A stretch of DNA of 64,000 bases from assembly GCF_051967035.1 (NCBI RefSeq), contig NZ_JBQCKK010000006.1:124001-188000 (forward strand), read 5' to 3'. This document shows positions 16,163 through 24,564 of the stretch, in pieces. The first letter of the stretch is position 1. Each line of letters begins with the position of its first letter. The notes beneath the pieces were generated by a model. The model was not told the origin of the DNA. It searched no databases and saw only the letters and a list, made by a program, of their open reading frames with translations. Position numbers and translations under genes: made by a program. The stretch is from Brevibacillus sp051967035. Its GTDB lineage: Bacteria; Bacillota; Bacilli; Brevibacillales; Brevibacillaceae.

Positions 16163-17131
16163 CTAGCGATACATCAATCGAATGATTTCCTCGATCCCGG
16201 GCTCCTTCATCTGAATGTCCACCGGCTCGCCCCAACCCGCGACTTCCGCGAGAATGCGCGGCGAGGAAATTTGCCCTTTGTCAAAATGAATGGATAGGAC
16301 ATGGCCGTCAAGCTCCATTCGCTCAACGCCCGGCAGCTCCGCCAAAAGTCTCGGGGGCTGTCGGTATTCGACCTGAATGAGGCTGGGCAAGCCAATCTGT
16401 CGGCGCATGTCGTCGAGGCTCGTATCCAGCACCTTTTGCCCGTGGTTGATGGCGATAATCCGCTTGCACAGCTGTTCGATATCGTCCATGTCATGCGTCG
16501 TGAGAAGAATCGTCTTTTTCTCTGTCTCATTCACTTGTTTTAAAAACGCGCGAATGCGCGCCTTTGCGACTACGTCCAGCCCGATCGTCGGCTCATCCAA
16601 AAACAGCACAGGCGGATCGTGCAAAAGGGCCGCAGCGAGGTCCGCTCGCATTCGCTGCCCGAGAGACAGCTTGCGCACAGGCGTATCGAAAAACTCGTGC
16701 AAATCCAGCAGTTCCCGGAAGAGCGCAAGCGAGCGCCGATAGGCACGGTCGTCGATCTTGTACATCGCCTGCAAAATTTCAAACGAGTTTTTGAAAGGCA
16801 AGTCCCACCACAGCTGCGTTCGCTGCCCGAATACGACGCCGATGCGCGAGGCTACTCGGATCCTGTCTGTTTGCGGGCTGTAGCCGTCTATGCGAATCTC
16901 TCCCCGAGTGGGGTGCAAAATCCCGGAGAGCATCTTGATCGTGGTCGATTTTCCCGCGCCGTTCGGGCCAATGTAGCCGACGAACTCTCCCTCCCCGATG
17001 GAAAAGGAGATGTCGTCCACCGCCTTGACTTCGCGCTGCTCCCGGGAAAACAGGGTACGCAGCGAAGCGAACGGGCCTGTTTTGGGCGGTGACAGAAAAA
17101 ACGACTTGCCGAGATGAACAGCTTCTATCAT
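16163..17131 (-). CDS. ABC-2 type exporter, ATP-binding protein
   Basis: This is the nucleotide-binding subunit of an ABC-2 export system; the substrate is unknown. The 322-residue protein has Walker A GPNGAGKST, the signature LSLGQRMRADLAAALLH, Walker B VLFLDEPTIGLD and the H-loop TTHDMDD, then about 100 residues of C-terminal extension. Before the Walker A there is an unusual insertion rich in S, P and R (about residues 12-30). The ATG at 17131 is 8 bases from AGGAGG. It is the last gene of a three-gene unit with two permeases upstream. Related systems export drugs, polysaccharides or act in cell differentiation. Confidence 0.9.
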   Translation of the reverse strand: MIEAVHLGKSFFLSPPKTGPFASLRTLFSREQREVKAVDDISFSIGEGEFVGYIGPNGAGKSTTIKMLSGILHPTRGEIRIDGYSPQTDRIRVASRIGVVFGQRTQLWWDLPFKNSFEILQAMYKIDDRAYRRSLALFRELLDLHEFFDTPVRKLSLGQRMRADLAAALLHDPPVLFLDEPTIGLDVVAKARIRAFLKQVNETEKKTILLTTHDMDDIEQLCKRIIAINHGQKVLDTSLDDMRRQIGLPSLIQVEYRQPPRLLAELPGVERMELDGHVLSIHFDKGQISSPRILAEVAGWGEPVDIQMKEPGIEEIIRLMYR

Positions 17132-17144
17132 GCTCACAACCTCC

Positions 17145-17933
17145 TTAACTTCCCGTACTGTGATAGTGCCGAATTCCTAGATTCCAGAAGGCTCTTGCCA
17201 ACAATAGCGCCGCCACCGCCGCGAGTGGTGCTGCAAACGGGTAGGACCAGCCGCCCCCTTTTCCGAGCAAGGTCAGCATTGGCAAGTAATTCATGTAAGC
17301 GATCGGGAGCGCCGAGAAAAACAGCCACTTCAGCCAGCCCGGATAGAGCGAGATCGGATAGTTGGAGGCATTGGCCGGGGCATAGATGGTGAAGGTCAGC
17401 AGATCCTTCATTTGCTGCGTCCAAAAGGACAGGGCCGCTGAAGCCAGGGCCAAGGAAAAATAAATCACGCTTCCGGAAAGGATTGCCACAGGGGAAAACA
17501 GCACCAGCCCCCCAATCGGTTTGCCTGCTGCCGCAAGCCCGGAAAGCGAAACGACCAGCACCGCCACTCCCTGCACCACCCCGCCAATCCGCGAAAGGTC
17601 CAGATTGCGCGTGAGCAAAAGCAAGAGCGGAGAGACGGGACGAACCAGCATTTGGTCGAACTCGCCGTGCACCACGTACTTTTCAAAATCGTTCAATTCT
17701 GGCGCAAACAACCGGTACAGCGATACGGAGGCCGAAGAGATGCCGTACAGCATGCCGACCTCGTAGATGTTCCAGCCCGCCACGTTGTCAAAGCGGTGCA
17801 AAATGGCGGACAGGACGATGAAATCAAGCACCATAATTATCCCGGTCGTAGCCGCGCTGGTGATAAAATTCATTTTGTACTGCATTTGCGCGCGAATGCT
17901 GGCTGCGATGAGTTTTCGATACAGTCCAAGCAC
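17145..17933 (-). CDS. ABC-2 family transporter permease
   Basis: This is a membrane subunit of the exporter encoded with the ATPase downstream. The 262 residues hold about six hydrophobic segments, starting with FITSAATTGIIMVLDFIVLSAI near 24-45 and ending with a Trp/Leu-rich last helix. A conserved-looking segment, HGEFDQMLVRPVSPLLLLL, is characteristic of the ABC-2 permease group that comes as paired homologous subunits (PF06182-like, by recall). Starts at a GTG preceded by GGAGGG. It is separated from the second permease by four bases. Confidence 0.87.
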   Translation of the reverse strand: MLGLYRKLIAASIRAQMQYKMNFITSAATTGIIMVLDFIVLSAILHRFDNVAGWNIYEVGMLYGISSASVSLYRLFAPELNDFEKYVVHGEFDQMLVRPVSPLLLLLTRNLDLSRIGGVVQGVAVLVVSLSGLAAAGKPIGGLVLFSPVAILSGSVIYFSLALASAALSFWTQQMKDLLTFTIYAPANASNYPISLYPGWLKWLFFSALPIAYMNYLPMLTLLGKGGGWSYPFAAPLAAVAALLLARAFWNLGIRHYHSTGS

Positions 17934-17937
17934 CTCT

Positions 17938-18717
17938 CTACCCTCCTTGAATCTCCAGCTTTCTTCTCGCTCGCCCGGTCACCCACAGCGCGATCACCGT
18001 CAGCACGGCCGCCCAAAACGCCTGAACCGCTATCCCGTATGCAGGCGCCAATTCCAGCCAGTTCATGACCGGGTAGAAAATCACCGCTGCAAACGGCAAG
18101 AGCGGAGCGACTTCCCCCAGGCTGCCAGGCAACAGATCGACCGGAATCATCTGTCCGCCTAAGCCGAAAAGAAGCGACAGCAAAACAAGGTGCAACCAGC
18201 GCACCTCTGTCGTCCAAAAGGCAGAGATTCCGACCAGATAAAACAGGAGCATGGCGATGTAAGCCGCGAGCAACAGCGAGAGCAGAAACTGGAGGTAAGC
18301 AAGCGGGTGAGAAGGAACGGAGAAGCCGACGGCAAGCCCGAGCAAAAGACCGATGGGCAGACTGCGGTAACAGGCGTTGTAGAGCAACCTGCCAAACTCC
18401 TGGCTCAAGGTGTACCACAAATAGTGGACGGGTTTCAGCATGTCCAGGCTGACCGCCCCGCTGCGCACGCCCAGTTGGACATGCAGACCCGGAGACAAAA
18501 ACGTCGTGACCCAGAGCACGCTTTGGCACATCGCGATGTAATGGGCCATCGTGGCGGCATCGTACGGACCGGGTACCTCTTTGCCGCGCAAAACGCCCAT
18601 CCAGATCGCAATAAAAACAAGCCCGAACACCGAGCTTGCCAGATTGTTGACCAGATGTGAGAGACGATACTGAAGATTCCGTCGATAGCTTTTGCGGATC
18701 AACCGCCAGTAGACCAT
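17938..18717 (-). CDS. ABC-2 family transporter permease, first gene of operon
   Basis: This second membrane subunit (259 residues) resembles its neighbour in layout: about six transmembrane segments, with an LGVRSGAVSLDMLKPVHYLW stretch equivalent to the neighbour's MLVRPVSP region. The two permeases probably form a heterodimeric channel. ATG with AGGAGGG. The gene lies after the rpmF terminators, so the operon must have its own promoter, which I could not locate with confidence. Substrate cannot be told from sequence. Confidence 0.87.
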   Translation of the reverse strand: MVYWRLIRKSYRRNLQYRLSHLVNNLASSVFGLVFIAIWMGVLRGKEVPGPYDAATMAHYIAMCQSVLWVTTFLSPGLHVQLGVRSGAVSLDMLKPVHYLWYTLSQEFGRLLYNACYRSLPIGLLLGLAVGFSVPSHPLAYLQFLLSLLLAAYIAMLLFYLVGISAFWTTEVRWLHLVLLSLLFGLGGQMIPVDLLPGSLGEVAPLLPFAAVIFYPVMNWLELAPAYGIAVQAFWAAVLTVIALWVTGRARRKLEIQGG

Positions 18718-18779
18718 GGCACCCTCCTCATGGAAAAGTCAGGAATACCAGAATAGCAGGCTGTTTTGTTCTTTGCAAG

Positions 18780-18812
18780 CAAAAAAAGAAGATTCTTCCT
18801 GCAAGAAGAACC
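18780..18812 (-). terminator. Intrinsic terminator downstream of rpmF (distal)
   Basis: Minus-strand reading gives an 8-bp stem (18812-18805 with 18798-18791), a 6-base loop and a run of T residues (18787-18781) after it. It isolates rpmF from the ABC-2 operon. A further perfect 9-bp inverted repeat without T-run lies at 18832-18861. Confidence 0.75.
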
Positions 18813-18870
18813 TTCCCCGCTCTATTTGCCTGCTGGCCCGAACCTGCCGATCCGGGCCAGCCAAAAACAA

Positions 18871-18893
18871 AAAAGCAAGGTGATTGCTCACCT
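18871..18893 (-). terminator. Intrinsic terminator downstream of rpmF (proximal)
   Basis: A short 6-bp stem AGGTGA/TCACCT with a GCAA-type loop (18893-18878) is followed on the minus strand by TGC and then six T residues, about 20 bases after the rpmF stop. Confidence 0.75.
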
Positions 18894-18915
18894 CACTCTT
18901 TTTACGCAGCAAAGC

Positions 18916-19086
18916 TTACTTTGCTACTTTCACACCTTTGTAGTGACCGCAGCTTGGGCAAACACGATGCGCAAGCTTGTATTCGCTGCAATTATCGCAT
19001 TTGATCATGCCTGGAATCTCTAATTTGAAGTGCGTACGACGCATTCTTTTACGGGTTTTGGAAGTTCTCCGTTGAGGTACTGCCAT
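18916..19086 (-). CDS. rpmF: 50S ribosomal protein L32, zinc-ribbon form
   Basis: L32 is a small structural protein of the 50S subunit. The 56 residues start MAVPQRRTSKTRKRMRRTHFK. It has two CxxC pairs (CDNC and CPSC), so this is the zinc-binding version; many Bacillota also carry a cysteine-free paralogue used in zinc limitation, not visible here. The ATG at 19086 follows AAGGAGG; an in-frame upstream extension of nine residues is rejected. It follows yceD, as in most bacteria. Confidence 0.97.
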   Translation of the reverse strand: MAVPQRRTSKTRKRMRRTHFKLEIPGMIKCDNCSEYKLAHRVCPSCGHYKGVKVAK

Positions 19087-19139
19087 CTTCCTTACACCTC
19101 CTTCAACTGACAAATGCTAAGATGCTCTATTGGGTGGAT

Positions 19140-19204
19140 AGTATAGGCAAAATGCTTATGCCATCCTTCAAAAATGAGACGCTGCATCCGAAGATCGGCG
19201 CCTC
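19140..19204 (-). promoter_or_regulatory. yceD-rpmF spacer: hairpin and probable rpmF -10
   Basis: After yceD the minus strand has a 7-bp stem (19204-19198 with 19182-19176) that encloses a smaller hairpin and is followed by ATTTTT. About 30 bases further there is a TATACT (19145-19140), with a poor -35 (TTGAAG at 20 bases). This suggests partial termination and a second start for rpmF. Confidence 0.45.
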
Positions 19205-19224
19205 ACCTTGAAAACAGTAACCAA

Positions 19225-19743
19225 CTACTTGCTGTCCTTGAAAAAGTCCGCCAACCCGGCCAAGCGCGGGTCGATCCGCTCATTCTTGCAGCTACATGCC
19301 ACTTCGTTGCGGTTCACGCCGCAAGTCGGGCACAATCCTTTGCAGTCCTCCTCGCATAAGGGGAAGGTCGGCATCGCAAGCAAAAAGTCCTCCTGCAACA
19401 GGGAAGTCAGCTCGATTTCATCGCCTTCCAGGGGAAGAATTTCGCTGTCTTCCTCTTCGCCCACGATTGGATCATCCGCCGGGGCAAAGGTTTCGGAAAA
19501 ATGGACGGCTGCGTGATGGGTAAAAGGCTTCAGGCAACGGGCGCAGACAAAATCGACATCCGCCTTCATGCTGCCTTTTACGTAGTAGAGGTTGCCCAGC
19601 TGTACAGCCTCGCCCTCAGCGTCCACAGGAGTAGTCCCGCGAATTTCCTGATGGCGATGTTTCAGCTCCGCTGCATCCAGCGTCAGCCGAAACGGCAACG
19701 CCTCTCCTTTTCGGTGTTCCAGTTCTGCTAGCTTAATATTCAT
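19225..19743 (-). CDS. YceD family protein (DUF177), 23S rRNA accumulation protein
   Basis: YceD/DUF177 proteins are encoded next to rpmF almost everywhere and are linked to 23S rRNA accumulation. The 172 residues show the two cysteine pairs typical of the family, VCARCLKPF near residue 69 and LCPTCGVNRNEVACSC near 137-152, and an acidic middle (about 90-115). An AGGTGAAGTGCG ribosome site precedes the ATG. A near-perfect sigma-A promoter lies upstream. Confidence 0.92.
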   Translation of the reverse strand: MNIKLAELEHRKGEALPFRLTLDAAELKHRHQEIRGTTPVDAEGEAVQLGNLYYVKGSMKADVDFVCARCLKPFTHHAAVHFSETFAPADDPIVGEEEDSEILPLEGDEIELTSLLQEDFLLAMPTFPLCEEDCKGLCPTCGVNRNEVACSCKNERIDPRLAGLADFFKDSK

Positions 19744-19772
19744 CGCACTTCACCTCATGCACAACAAGGATG

Positions 19773-19801
19773 ATTATAGCCCGTGCAAAAAGCTTTGTCA
19801 A
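19773..19801 (-). promoter_or_regulatory. Consensus sigma-A promoter for yceD-rpmF
   Basis: On the minus strand a perfect TTGACA (19801-19796), 17-base spacer, and perfect TATAAT (19778-19773) lie 30 bases before the yceD start. Strong, as expected for a ribosomal protein transcript. Confidence 0.92.
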
Positions 19802-19827
19802 CCATTTTTCCTTGACAGCCTGTTTGC

Positions 19828-20895
19828 TCACGAAGACTTCGGTTTTTGTCCGTCCAGATACGCAATCGCATCCGCCACATTCTTGACGGGAACGATCCGC
19901 ATGGGCGTTCCGATCCGCTTGGCGGTAGCCACGGCTTCCTGATAATTGGAGGTGGCATCAGGCGTATCCTGGGGCGCAAAGAAAATCTCGGCCCCCGCCT
20001 TGTCGGCTGCGATGACCTTGTGACTGATCCCGCCGATGCGGCCTACTGTCCCATCCAATGAAATGGTGCCTGTACCGGCGATTTTATAGCCTTTTGTCAA
20101 ATCCTTCTTCGTATCGAGCTGATCCAGAATCTCCAGCGTCATCATCAGCCCGGCAGACGGTCCGCCGATGCCCTGCGACGCGATGGTCACTTTTTTCGGA
20201 ATCACGATCTCCTGCTTGTTGTCAGGGCGCACCCCGATCCCGACAGACTTTGACTCCGGCAACGGTACCAAGGTTACCATCGTTTTAGCCTCTTGTCCAT
20301 CTCTCGTGTATGTAATCTCCACCTGATCGCCCGCCTTTTTGCCGGAGAGAACGCGCAGCAGGTCTTTGGCTTCGGCGGTGCGAACCCCGTCGACAGCGGT
20401 AATGACGTCTCCGATTTTCAGCACTTTTTTGGCAGGCAGGCCATCCAGCGTTCCCATCACCCATACGCCTTCCTTTTCGATCTTCACGTCGTAGCCTGCC
20501 AGGCGAAAGGCAACGGCCTCGGCGATCTTTTGCGAATTGTCCATCACCGCTTGCTCGCGGCGGACGAAGTCTTCGTTGTCCTCGCCTTTGTCGACGACCA
20601 GCTCCTTCGGCATCAATTCCGCATCGGGAGACAGGTTGGCGTAGACGTACCAGGCCAGATTGGCCTCGCCCATCCGTACCGTGGTGAGCATAAACGCCCC
20701 TTTCTCGTCCTTTTTGCCGCCCTCCACCTCAATCATCGGCCCCAGTTCAATCGCCGAACCCGGCCGGGTCACATAATAGTCGGTCGGGATAAAAAAAGAA
20801 AGCCCGACCACGGCGAGGATCAAGGCAAGACCCCAGCTACGTCCTCTGCTCCCCCTTGATCCCCGTCTTTGTCCATAAAGCTGTTCTTCGCTCAT
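19828..20895 (-). CDS. ylbL: YlbL/SepM family PDZ-Lon membrane serine protease
   Basis: This family consists of membrane-anchored serine proteases with a PDZ domain and a Lon-type catalytic domain; streptococcal SepM processes a signal peptide. The 355-residue protein has one N-terminal transmembrane helix (about residues 23-38, LALILAVVGLSFFI), a PDZ domain (about 150-215) and a C-terminal S16 domain with the catalytic serine in GIGGPSAGLMM and lysine in GISHKVIAADKAGA. Its catalytic part faces outside the cell by topology. It overlaps ylbK by 4 bases. Confidence 0.93.
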   Translation of the reverse strand: MSEEQLYGQRRGSRGSRGRSWGLALILAVVGLSFFIPTDYYVTRPGSAIELGPMIEVEGGKKDEKGAFMLTTVRMGEANLAWYVYANLSPDAELMPKELVVDKGEDNEDFVRREQAVMDNSQKIAEAVAFRLAGYDVKIEKEGVWVMGTLDGLPAKKVLKIGDVITAVDGVRTAEAKDLLRVLSGKKAGDQVEITYTRDGQEAKTMVTLVPLPESKSVGIGVRPDNKQEIVIPKKVTIASQGIGGPSAGLMMTLEILDQLDTKKDLTKGYKIAGTGTISLDGTVGRIGGISHKVIAADKAGAEIFFAPQDTPDATSNYQEAVATAKRIGTPMRIVPVKNVADAIAYLDGQKPKSS

Positions 20896-21686
20896 CCGCT
20901 CTCCTCCCAGTTCGCAATCAGTTGCTGGATGCGCTCTGCCTGTGCTGCACCCTCGCGTTCGCCCAACTCGATGATTTCCTCGACGCCCGTGTAGGCGATA
21001 CTGCTATAATGTCCAACATCCGGACGGATTACGATGTCAGCCGCGATGATCCGATGGCGAAGAATTTCTCGTTCCATGACATCAATCGTCTGCGCGATGA
21101 CATCAAAGATGCTGCCCACTTTCATCGGCGTATCGACCTGCGAGACGTCGACGGCAATGACAATGTCTGCTCCCATGTCTTTGACCACTGTCACGGGTAC
21201 GCGGTCAATGACTCCTCCGTCGACGAGCAGCCGTCCGTCGACCTTTTCCGGAACGAAAATGCCCGGAATGGAAATGCTCGCCCTCACGGCCTGATCGATG
21301 GGTCCCTCGCGAAAAACGACCCGCTCGCCCGATTCAATGTCGGTCGCCACAATCGCAAGGGGCTTTTTCAGTTCCTCGATCCGCTTGCCATGCGTGAGCA
21401 GTTTGATTAACTGTTTGATCTTTTCGCCTGACACAAAGCCCATGCTGGGTACAGTCAAGTCCAGCCAATGCTTGCGCTTGAGGTTTTGCGCCAGCTTTCC
21501 CATCATGTGCGGATCGATCCCGTTCGCATACACGGCCGCGATCAAACTCCCCATGCTGCTTCCTGCGAGCATGTCAATTTCGACTCCGTACGCCTCCAAT
21601 GCTTTTAACACGCCAATGTGCGCAAAACCGCGGGCCCCGCCTGAGCCTAGCGCCACTCCCACGATTGGTTTTCGCTTCGCCGTCAT
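20892..21686 (-). CDS. ylbK: Patatin-like phospholipase family protein (YlbK)
   Basis: A patatin-fold lipid acyl hydrolase of the RssA/YlbK group; the physiological substrate is not known. The 264 residues have the oxyanion-hole GSGGARGFAHIGVLKAL near residue 14, the nucleophile elbow GSSMG near 43, and the second dyad residue in the DGG of VDGGVID. A GGAGGTGG site precedes the ATG. It is coupled to ylbL by a 4-base overlap; ylbJ runs divergently. Confidence 0.92.
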   Translation of the reverse strand: MTAKRKPIVGVALGSGGARGFAHIGVLKALEAYGVEIDMLAGSSMGSLIAAVYANGIDPHMMGKLAQNLKRKHWLDLTVPSMGFVSGEKIKQLIKLLTHGKRIEELKKPLAIVATDIESGERVVFREGPIDQAVRASISIPGIFVPEKVDGRLLVDGGVIDRVPVTVVKDMGADIVIAVDVSQVDTPMKVGSIFDVIAQTIDVMEREILRHRIIAADIVIRPDVGHYSSIAYTGVEEIIELGEREGAAQAERIQQLIANWEESG

Positions 21687-21822
21687 GCAACCACCTCCTG
21701 TAACAGCTTATGTGACGACTTCCTGTTCCTTTCACACCTGGAAAGATACAAGCTCACGCATAGTTCATCCCGCGGCCACGTAGACATGTACTATGATCTT
21801 TTCGTCGACACAGGAGGATTCC

Positions 21823-23055
21823 ATGTCACGCCACTCACCGATGTTCACTCTGTTGCTTGCCCTCTCGACAGTCGCACTCGTCTTGACGCTGGTGATTTAT
21901 TCGCAAATTTCCTTTGAAGCGGCAGTCCGCGGACTTAAAATCTGGTGGGAAGTCGTCTTTCCCTCCACCCTCCCGTTTATCGTCCTCTCGGAAATCCTGA
22001 TGGGACTGGGGGTGGTCCACTTTGTCGGCGTGCTGCTCGAACCGCTGATGCGCCCCTTGTTCAACGTGCCCGGCACAGGCGGCTTCGTGCTGGCTATGGG
22101 CTTTTCGTCGGGGTATCCGGTGGCGGCCAAGCTGACGACCCGCTTGCGCCAGCAGGGAAACGTATCGAAAGCGGAAGGAGAGCGGCTCGTATCGTTCACG
22201 ACGACGGGCGACCCCCTGTTTGTGATGGGGGCTGTCGCCATCGGCTTTTTTCACAGCGAACAAATGGGGATTGTCCTGGCCTTGACCCATTATTTGTCGG
22301 CTGTCCTCATGGGGCTGGTGTATCGCTTCCACGCTCCGTTTGCCACGGTATCCAAACCGTTGGAAAAAACGAACCTGCCGTTGCCGCTGCGGGCGCTGCA
22401 AGCGATGCACCGCGCACGAATCCGCGACGGACGGCCATTCGGCAAGCTGATGGGCGATGCCGTGCAATCCGCGCTGAACACGCTCCTCATGATCGGCGGC
22501 TTCATCATCGTCTTTTCCGTCTTGATCCAACTGTTTGCCGCCATTCACTTGACGCAGATGATCAGCACGCTGCTTGCCATCCTGCTCGGCCCCTTCGGAT
22601 TTCCGCCCGCTTTTTCCCAAGCCATCGTCGCCGGACTGTTCGAGGTCACGCTGGGCGCGCAGGCAGCCAGTGTGGTTCCCGACGGCGTTTCCATGGTCTG
22701 GAAAGCCGCAATCGCAAGCGCAGTCCTTTCCTGGGGCGGCCTGAGCGTCCATGCCCAGGTGGCGAGCATTCTGAGCGAAACCGATATTCGCGTCGCGCCC
22801 TATTTCATCGCCCGTGCCTTGCACGCCGTGTTGGCGGCGATTTTGACCTTTGTCTTCTGGAATCCGCTGGTCAAGGTCAGTACGTGGTTTCTGGTAAAAA
22901 GCGTCCCCGTCTTCATGCCGACCCCGTCCGGAATCCCGGCTACGAGTTGGTGGGAGACGATCGCGTTTTCCGGCACGCTCGCCATCGGCGTAGCTGTCCT
23001 GCTTTTCGCCATCAGTTTGCTGGCTCGCTATTGGCAAAGCGGCAAGACGAGATAA
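21823..23055 (+). CDS. ylbJ: Sporulation integral membrane protein YlbJ
   Basis: In B. subtilis YlbJ is a sigma-E-dependent membrane protein of the mother cell needed for proper spore formation and heat resistance. The 410-residue protein has about eight to ten hydrophobic segments and nucleoside-transporter-like gate repeats, including a GFSSGYPVAAKLTTRLR motif near residue 95 and a symmetrical SVLSWGGLSVHAQVASIL motif near 306. The ATG at 21823 is preceded by CAGGAGG; ten upstream in-frame codons are not needed. It is convergent with coaD with a 16-base gap and no visible terminator. Confidence 0.93.
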   Translation: MSRHSPMFTLLLALSTVALVLTLVIYSQISFEAAVRGLKIWWEVVFPSTLPFIVLSEILMGLGVVHFVGVLLEPLMRPLFNVPGTGGFVLAMGFSSGYPVAAKLTTRLRQQGNVSKAEGERLVSFTTTGDPLFVMGAVAIGFFHSEQMGIVLALTHYLSAVLMGLVYRFHAPFATVSKPLEKTNLPLPLRALQAMHRARIRDGRPFGKLMGDAVQSALNTLLMIGGFIIVFSVLIQLFAAIHLTQMISTLLAILLGPFGFPPAFSQAIVAGLFEVTLGAQAASVVPDGVSMVWKAAIASAVLSWGGLSVHAQVASILSETDIRVAPYFIARALHAVLAAILTFVFWNPLVKVSTWFLVKSVPVFMPTPSGIPATSWWETIAFSGTLAIGVAVLLFAISLLARYWQSGKTR

Positions 23056-23071
23056 TCGTTGCCTGTACCGC

Positions 23072-23554
23072 TTACAGCTGCCCACATTTTCGCTTGAGCG
23101 CCTCTTCGACGGCCGGCGGGACGAGATCTGCCACACTCGCCTTGTATCTCGCCACTTCCTTCACGATGCTGGAGCTTAAATACGAATATTGGTTGCTGGT
23201 CATCATGAAAAACGTTTCGATCCGGTCGTCGAGTTTTTTGTTGATCGAGGCCACCTGCATTTCGTATTCAAAATCGGAGACGGCCCGCAAACCGCGAATG
23301 ATGACTTTGGCTCCGCGCTTGTTCATGTAGTCGATCAAAAGGCCGTCAAACGAGTCGATCTCGACGTTGTCCATGCCCGCTGTCACCTGCCGCAGCATCT
23401 CGACGCGCTCTTCAACGCTGAACAGGGATTTTTTCTGGGAATTGATCAGAACCGCTACGATTACCTTGTCAAATACCTTTGCACCCCGACTGATAATATC
23501 GAGGTGTCCGTACGTCACAGGATCAAAGCTTCCAGAGCAAACGGCAATCGCCAT
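23072..23554 (-). CDS. coaD: Phosphopantetheine adenylyltransferase
   Basis: CoaD makes dephospho-CoA from 4-phosphopantetheine and ATP, the fourth step of CoA synthesis. The 160-residue nucleotidyltransferase has the GSFDPVTYGHLDII motif (T/HxGH) near residues 7-20 and the C-terminal SSSIVKEVARY signature. Length is normal. It lies 43 bases after rsmD, a conserved pair. Confidence 0.97.
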   Translation of the reverse strand: MAIAVCSGSFDPVTYGHLDIISRGAKVFDKVIVAVLINSQKKSLFSVEERVEMLRQVTAGMDNVEIDSFDGLLIDYMNKRGAKVIIRGLRAVSDFEYEMQVASINKKLDDRIETFFMMTSNQYSYLSSSIVKEVARYKASVADLVPPAVEEALKRKCGQL

Positions 23555-23597
23555 CTTGCCTTCCTCCTCTTCGTGTACTGGCTAAGCAATCCATCGC

Positions 23598-24164
23598 TTA
23601 CGCTTCCTGCTGCGGATCGTAATAATACAGGGTGACAGCTGTATCGCCATAGGTCGCTTCCCGATCTTTGACGCAGTTTTGAATCGCATCGGGAAAGGAG
23701 AGTTTGCTGTCGTGCTCGGCCACGATCCAGGCGCCATCTGCCAGCAGGCCGAGCGCTTGCAGCTGCTCGATCTCCTCCACGATCCGCTGCTTCGCGTAAG
23801 GCGGGTCGAGAAAAACGAGCGCGAACGGCTGGGCGCGTTTGGCCAGCTGCCGGATCGCCCGCTCTGCATCCATGCGATACAGTTCTGCGTATTCGTCCAG
23901 TCGGCAGGCGCTGACATTTTGCTTGACGACGGCGAACGCTTTGGCATCCCGCTCGACAAACACGGCCTTGTCCGCTCCCCTGCTCAATGCTTCTATACCG
24001 AGGCTGCCTGTTCCGGCGTACAAATCCAAGGCCCAGCCCCCGTCAAAATACGGGCCAATCATGTTGAAAATCGATTCCTTTACCTTGTCGGTCGTCGGAC
24101 GCGTCCCGCTTCCCGGGACGGCCGCCAGTTTTCTTCCTCTGTGTTCTCCCGCGATGACGCGCAT
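23598..24164 (-). CDS. rsmD: 16S rRNA (guanine-966-N2)-methyltransferase RsmD
   Basis: RsmD methylates G966 of 16S rRNA in the small-subunit head. The 188-residue Rossmann methyltransferase opens MRVIAGEHRGRKL, has the SAM site ALDLYAGTGSLGIEALSRGA near 45-63 and the catalytic DPPY near 119. An AGGTGA site precedes the ATG. Its neighbour coaD is co-oriented. Confidence 0.96.
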   Translation of the reverse strand: MRVIAGEHRGRKLAAVPGSGTRPTTDKVKESIFNMIGPYFDGGWALDLYAGTGSLGIEALSRGADKAVFVERDAKAFAVVKQNVSACRLDEYAELYRMDAERAIRQLAKRAQPFALVFLDPPYAKQRIVEEIEQLQALGLLADGAWIVAEHDSKLSFPDAIQNCVKDREATYGDTAVTLYYYDPQQEA

Positions 24165-24297
24165 ATTCGTTCACCTGTTCCAAGAAGTAATAAGGGATAA
24201 AAGCTGATATCATACTATCACAACTGCCTATCCCGGTAAAATTGGCAACTGGAAAATTTATGACGTAGCGAAGTATACACCGCACAAAGATTGGAAA

Positions 24298-24360
24298 TCA
24301 TAATGGATAGCGACGCAACGGTGTCGCTGACAACCGCGGAGAAGACTTACGTTTCCCCAT
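24298..24360 (-). CDS. Possible 20-residue basic small ORF
   Basis: A 20-codon frame starting MGKRKSSPRL and ending RRYPL has an excellent ribosome site (CCGGAGGAAGAGCTT, 8 bases from the GGAGG to ATG). The peptide is strongly basic. I recognise no family. It sits in the 400-base rsmD-Ku-side gap, which otherwise contains only a short inverted repeat (AGCGAC/GTCGCT, 24309-24328). The good ribosome site is the only support. Confidence 0.35.
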   Translation of the reverse strand: MGKRKSSPRLSATPLRRYPL

Positions 24361-24502
24361 AAGCTCTTCCTCCGGTTTCTCCTCTCCCATAATTGAAAGG
24401 CAGTTCACTTTGGCGCACGGCGTGTCTGATAGGAGCATTCCGTGCCAGCGCTCCCCACGCGGGAGGAGTTGAACCGCTGCCCCATCGTCGTATGGCGAGG
24501 GG

Positions 24503-24533
24503 GTATTTTTTTGTGCATGGGGGGAGCATACTA
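24503..24533 (+). promoter_or_regulatory. Possible sigma-G-type promoter
   Basis: A perfect sigma-G -10 (CATACTA, 24527-24533) is preceded by GTATT at 24503-24507 (spacing 19, one base above the usual 17-18). The predicted start falls just before the ribosome site of the small gene at 24565. Confidence 0.4.
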
Positions 24534-24564
24534 CTTGCACATGTTCAACGAAGGGGGAATCGAC

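Noticed and set aside
24442..24564. Longer start for the 47-residue gene
   Set aside because: Upstream codons cross the predicted promoter and lack a ribosome site.
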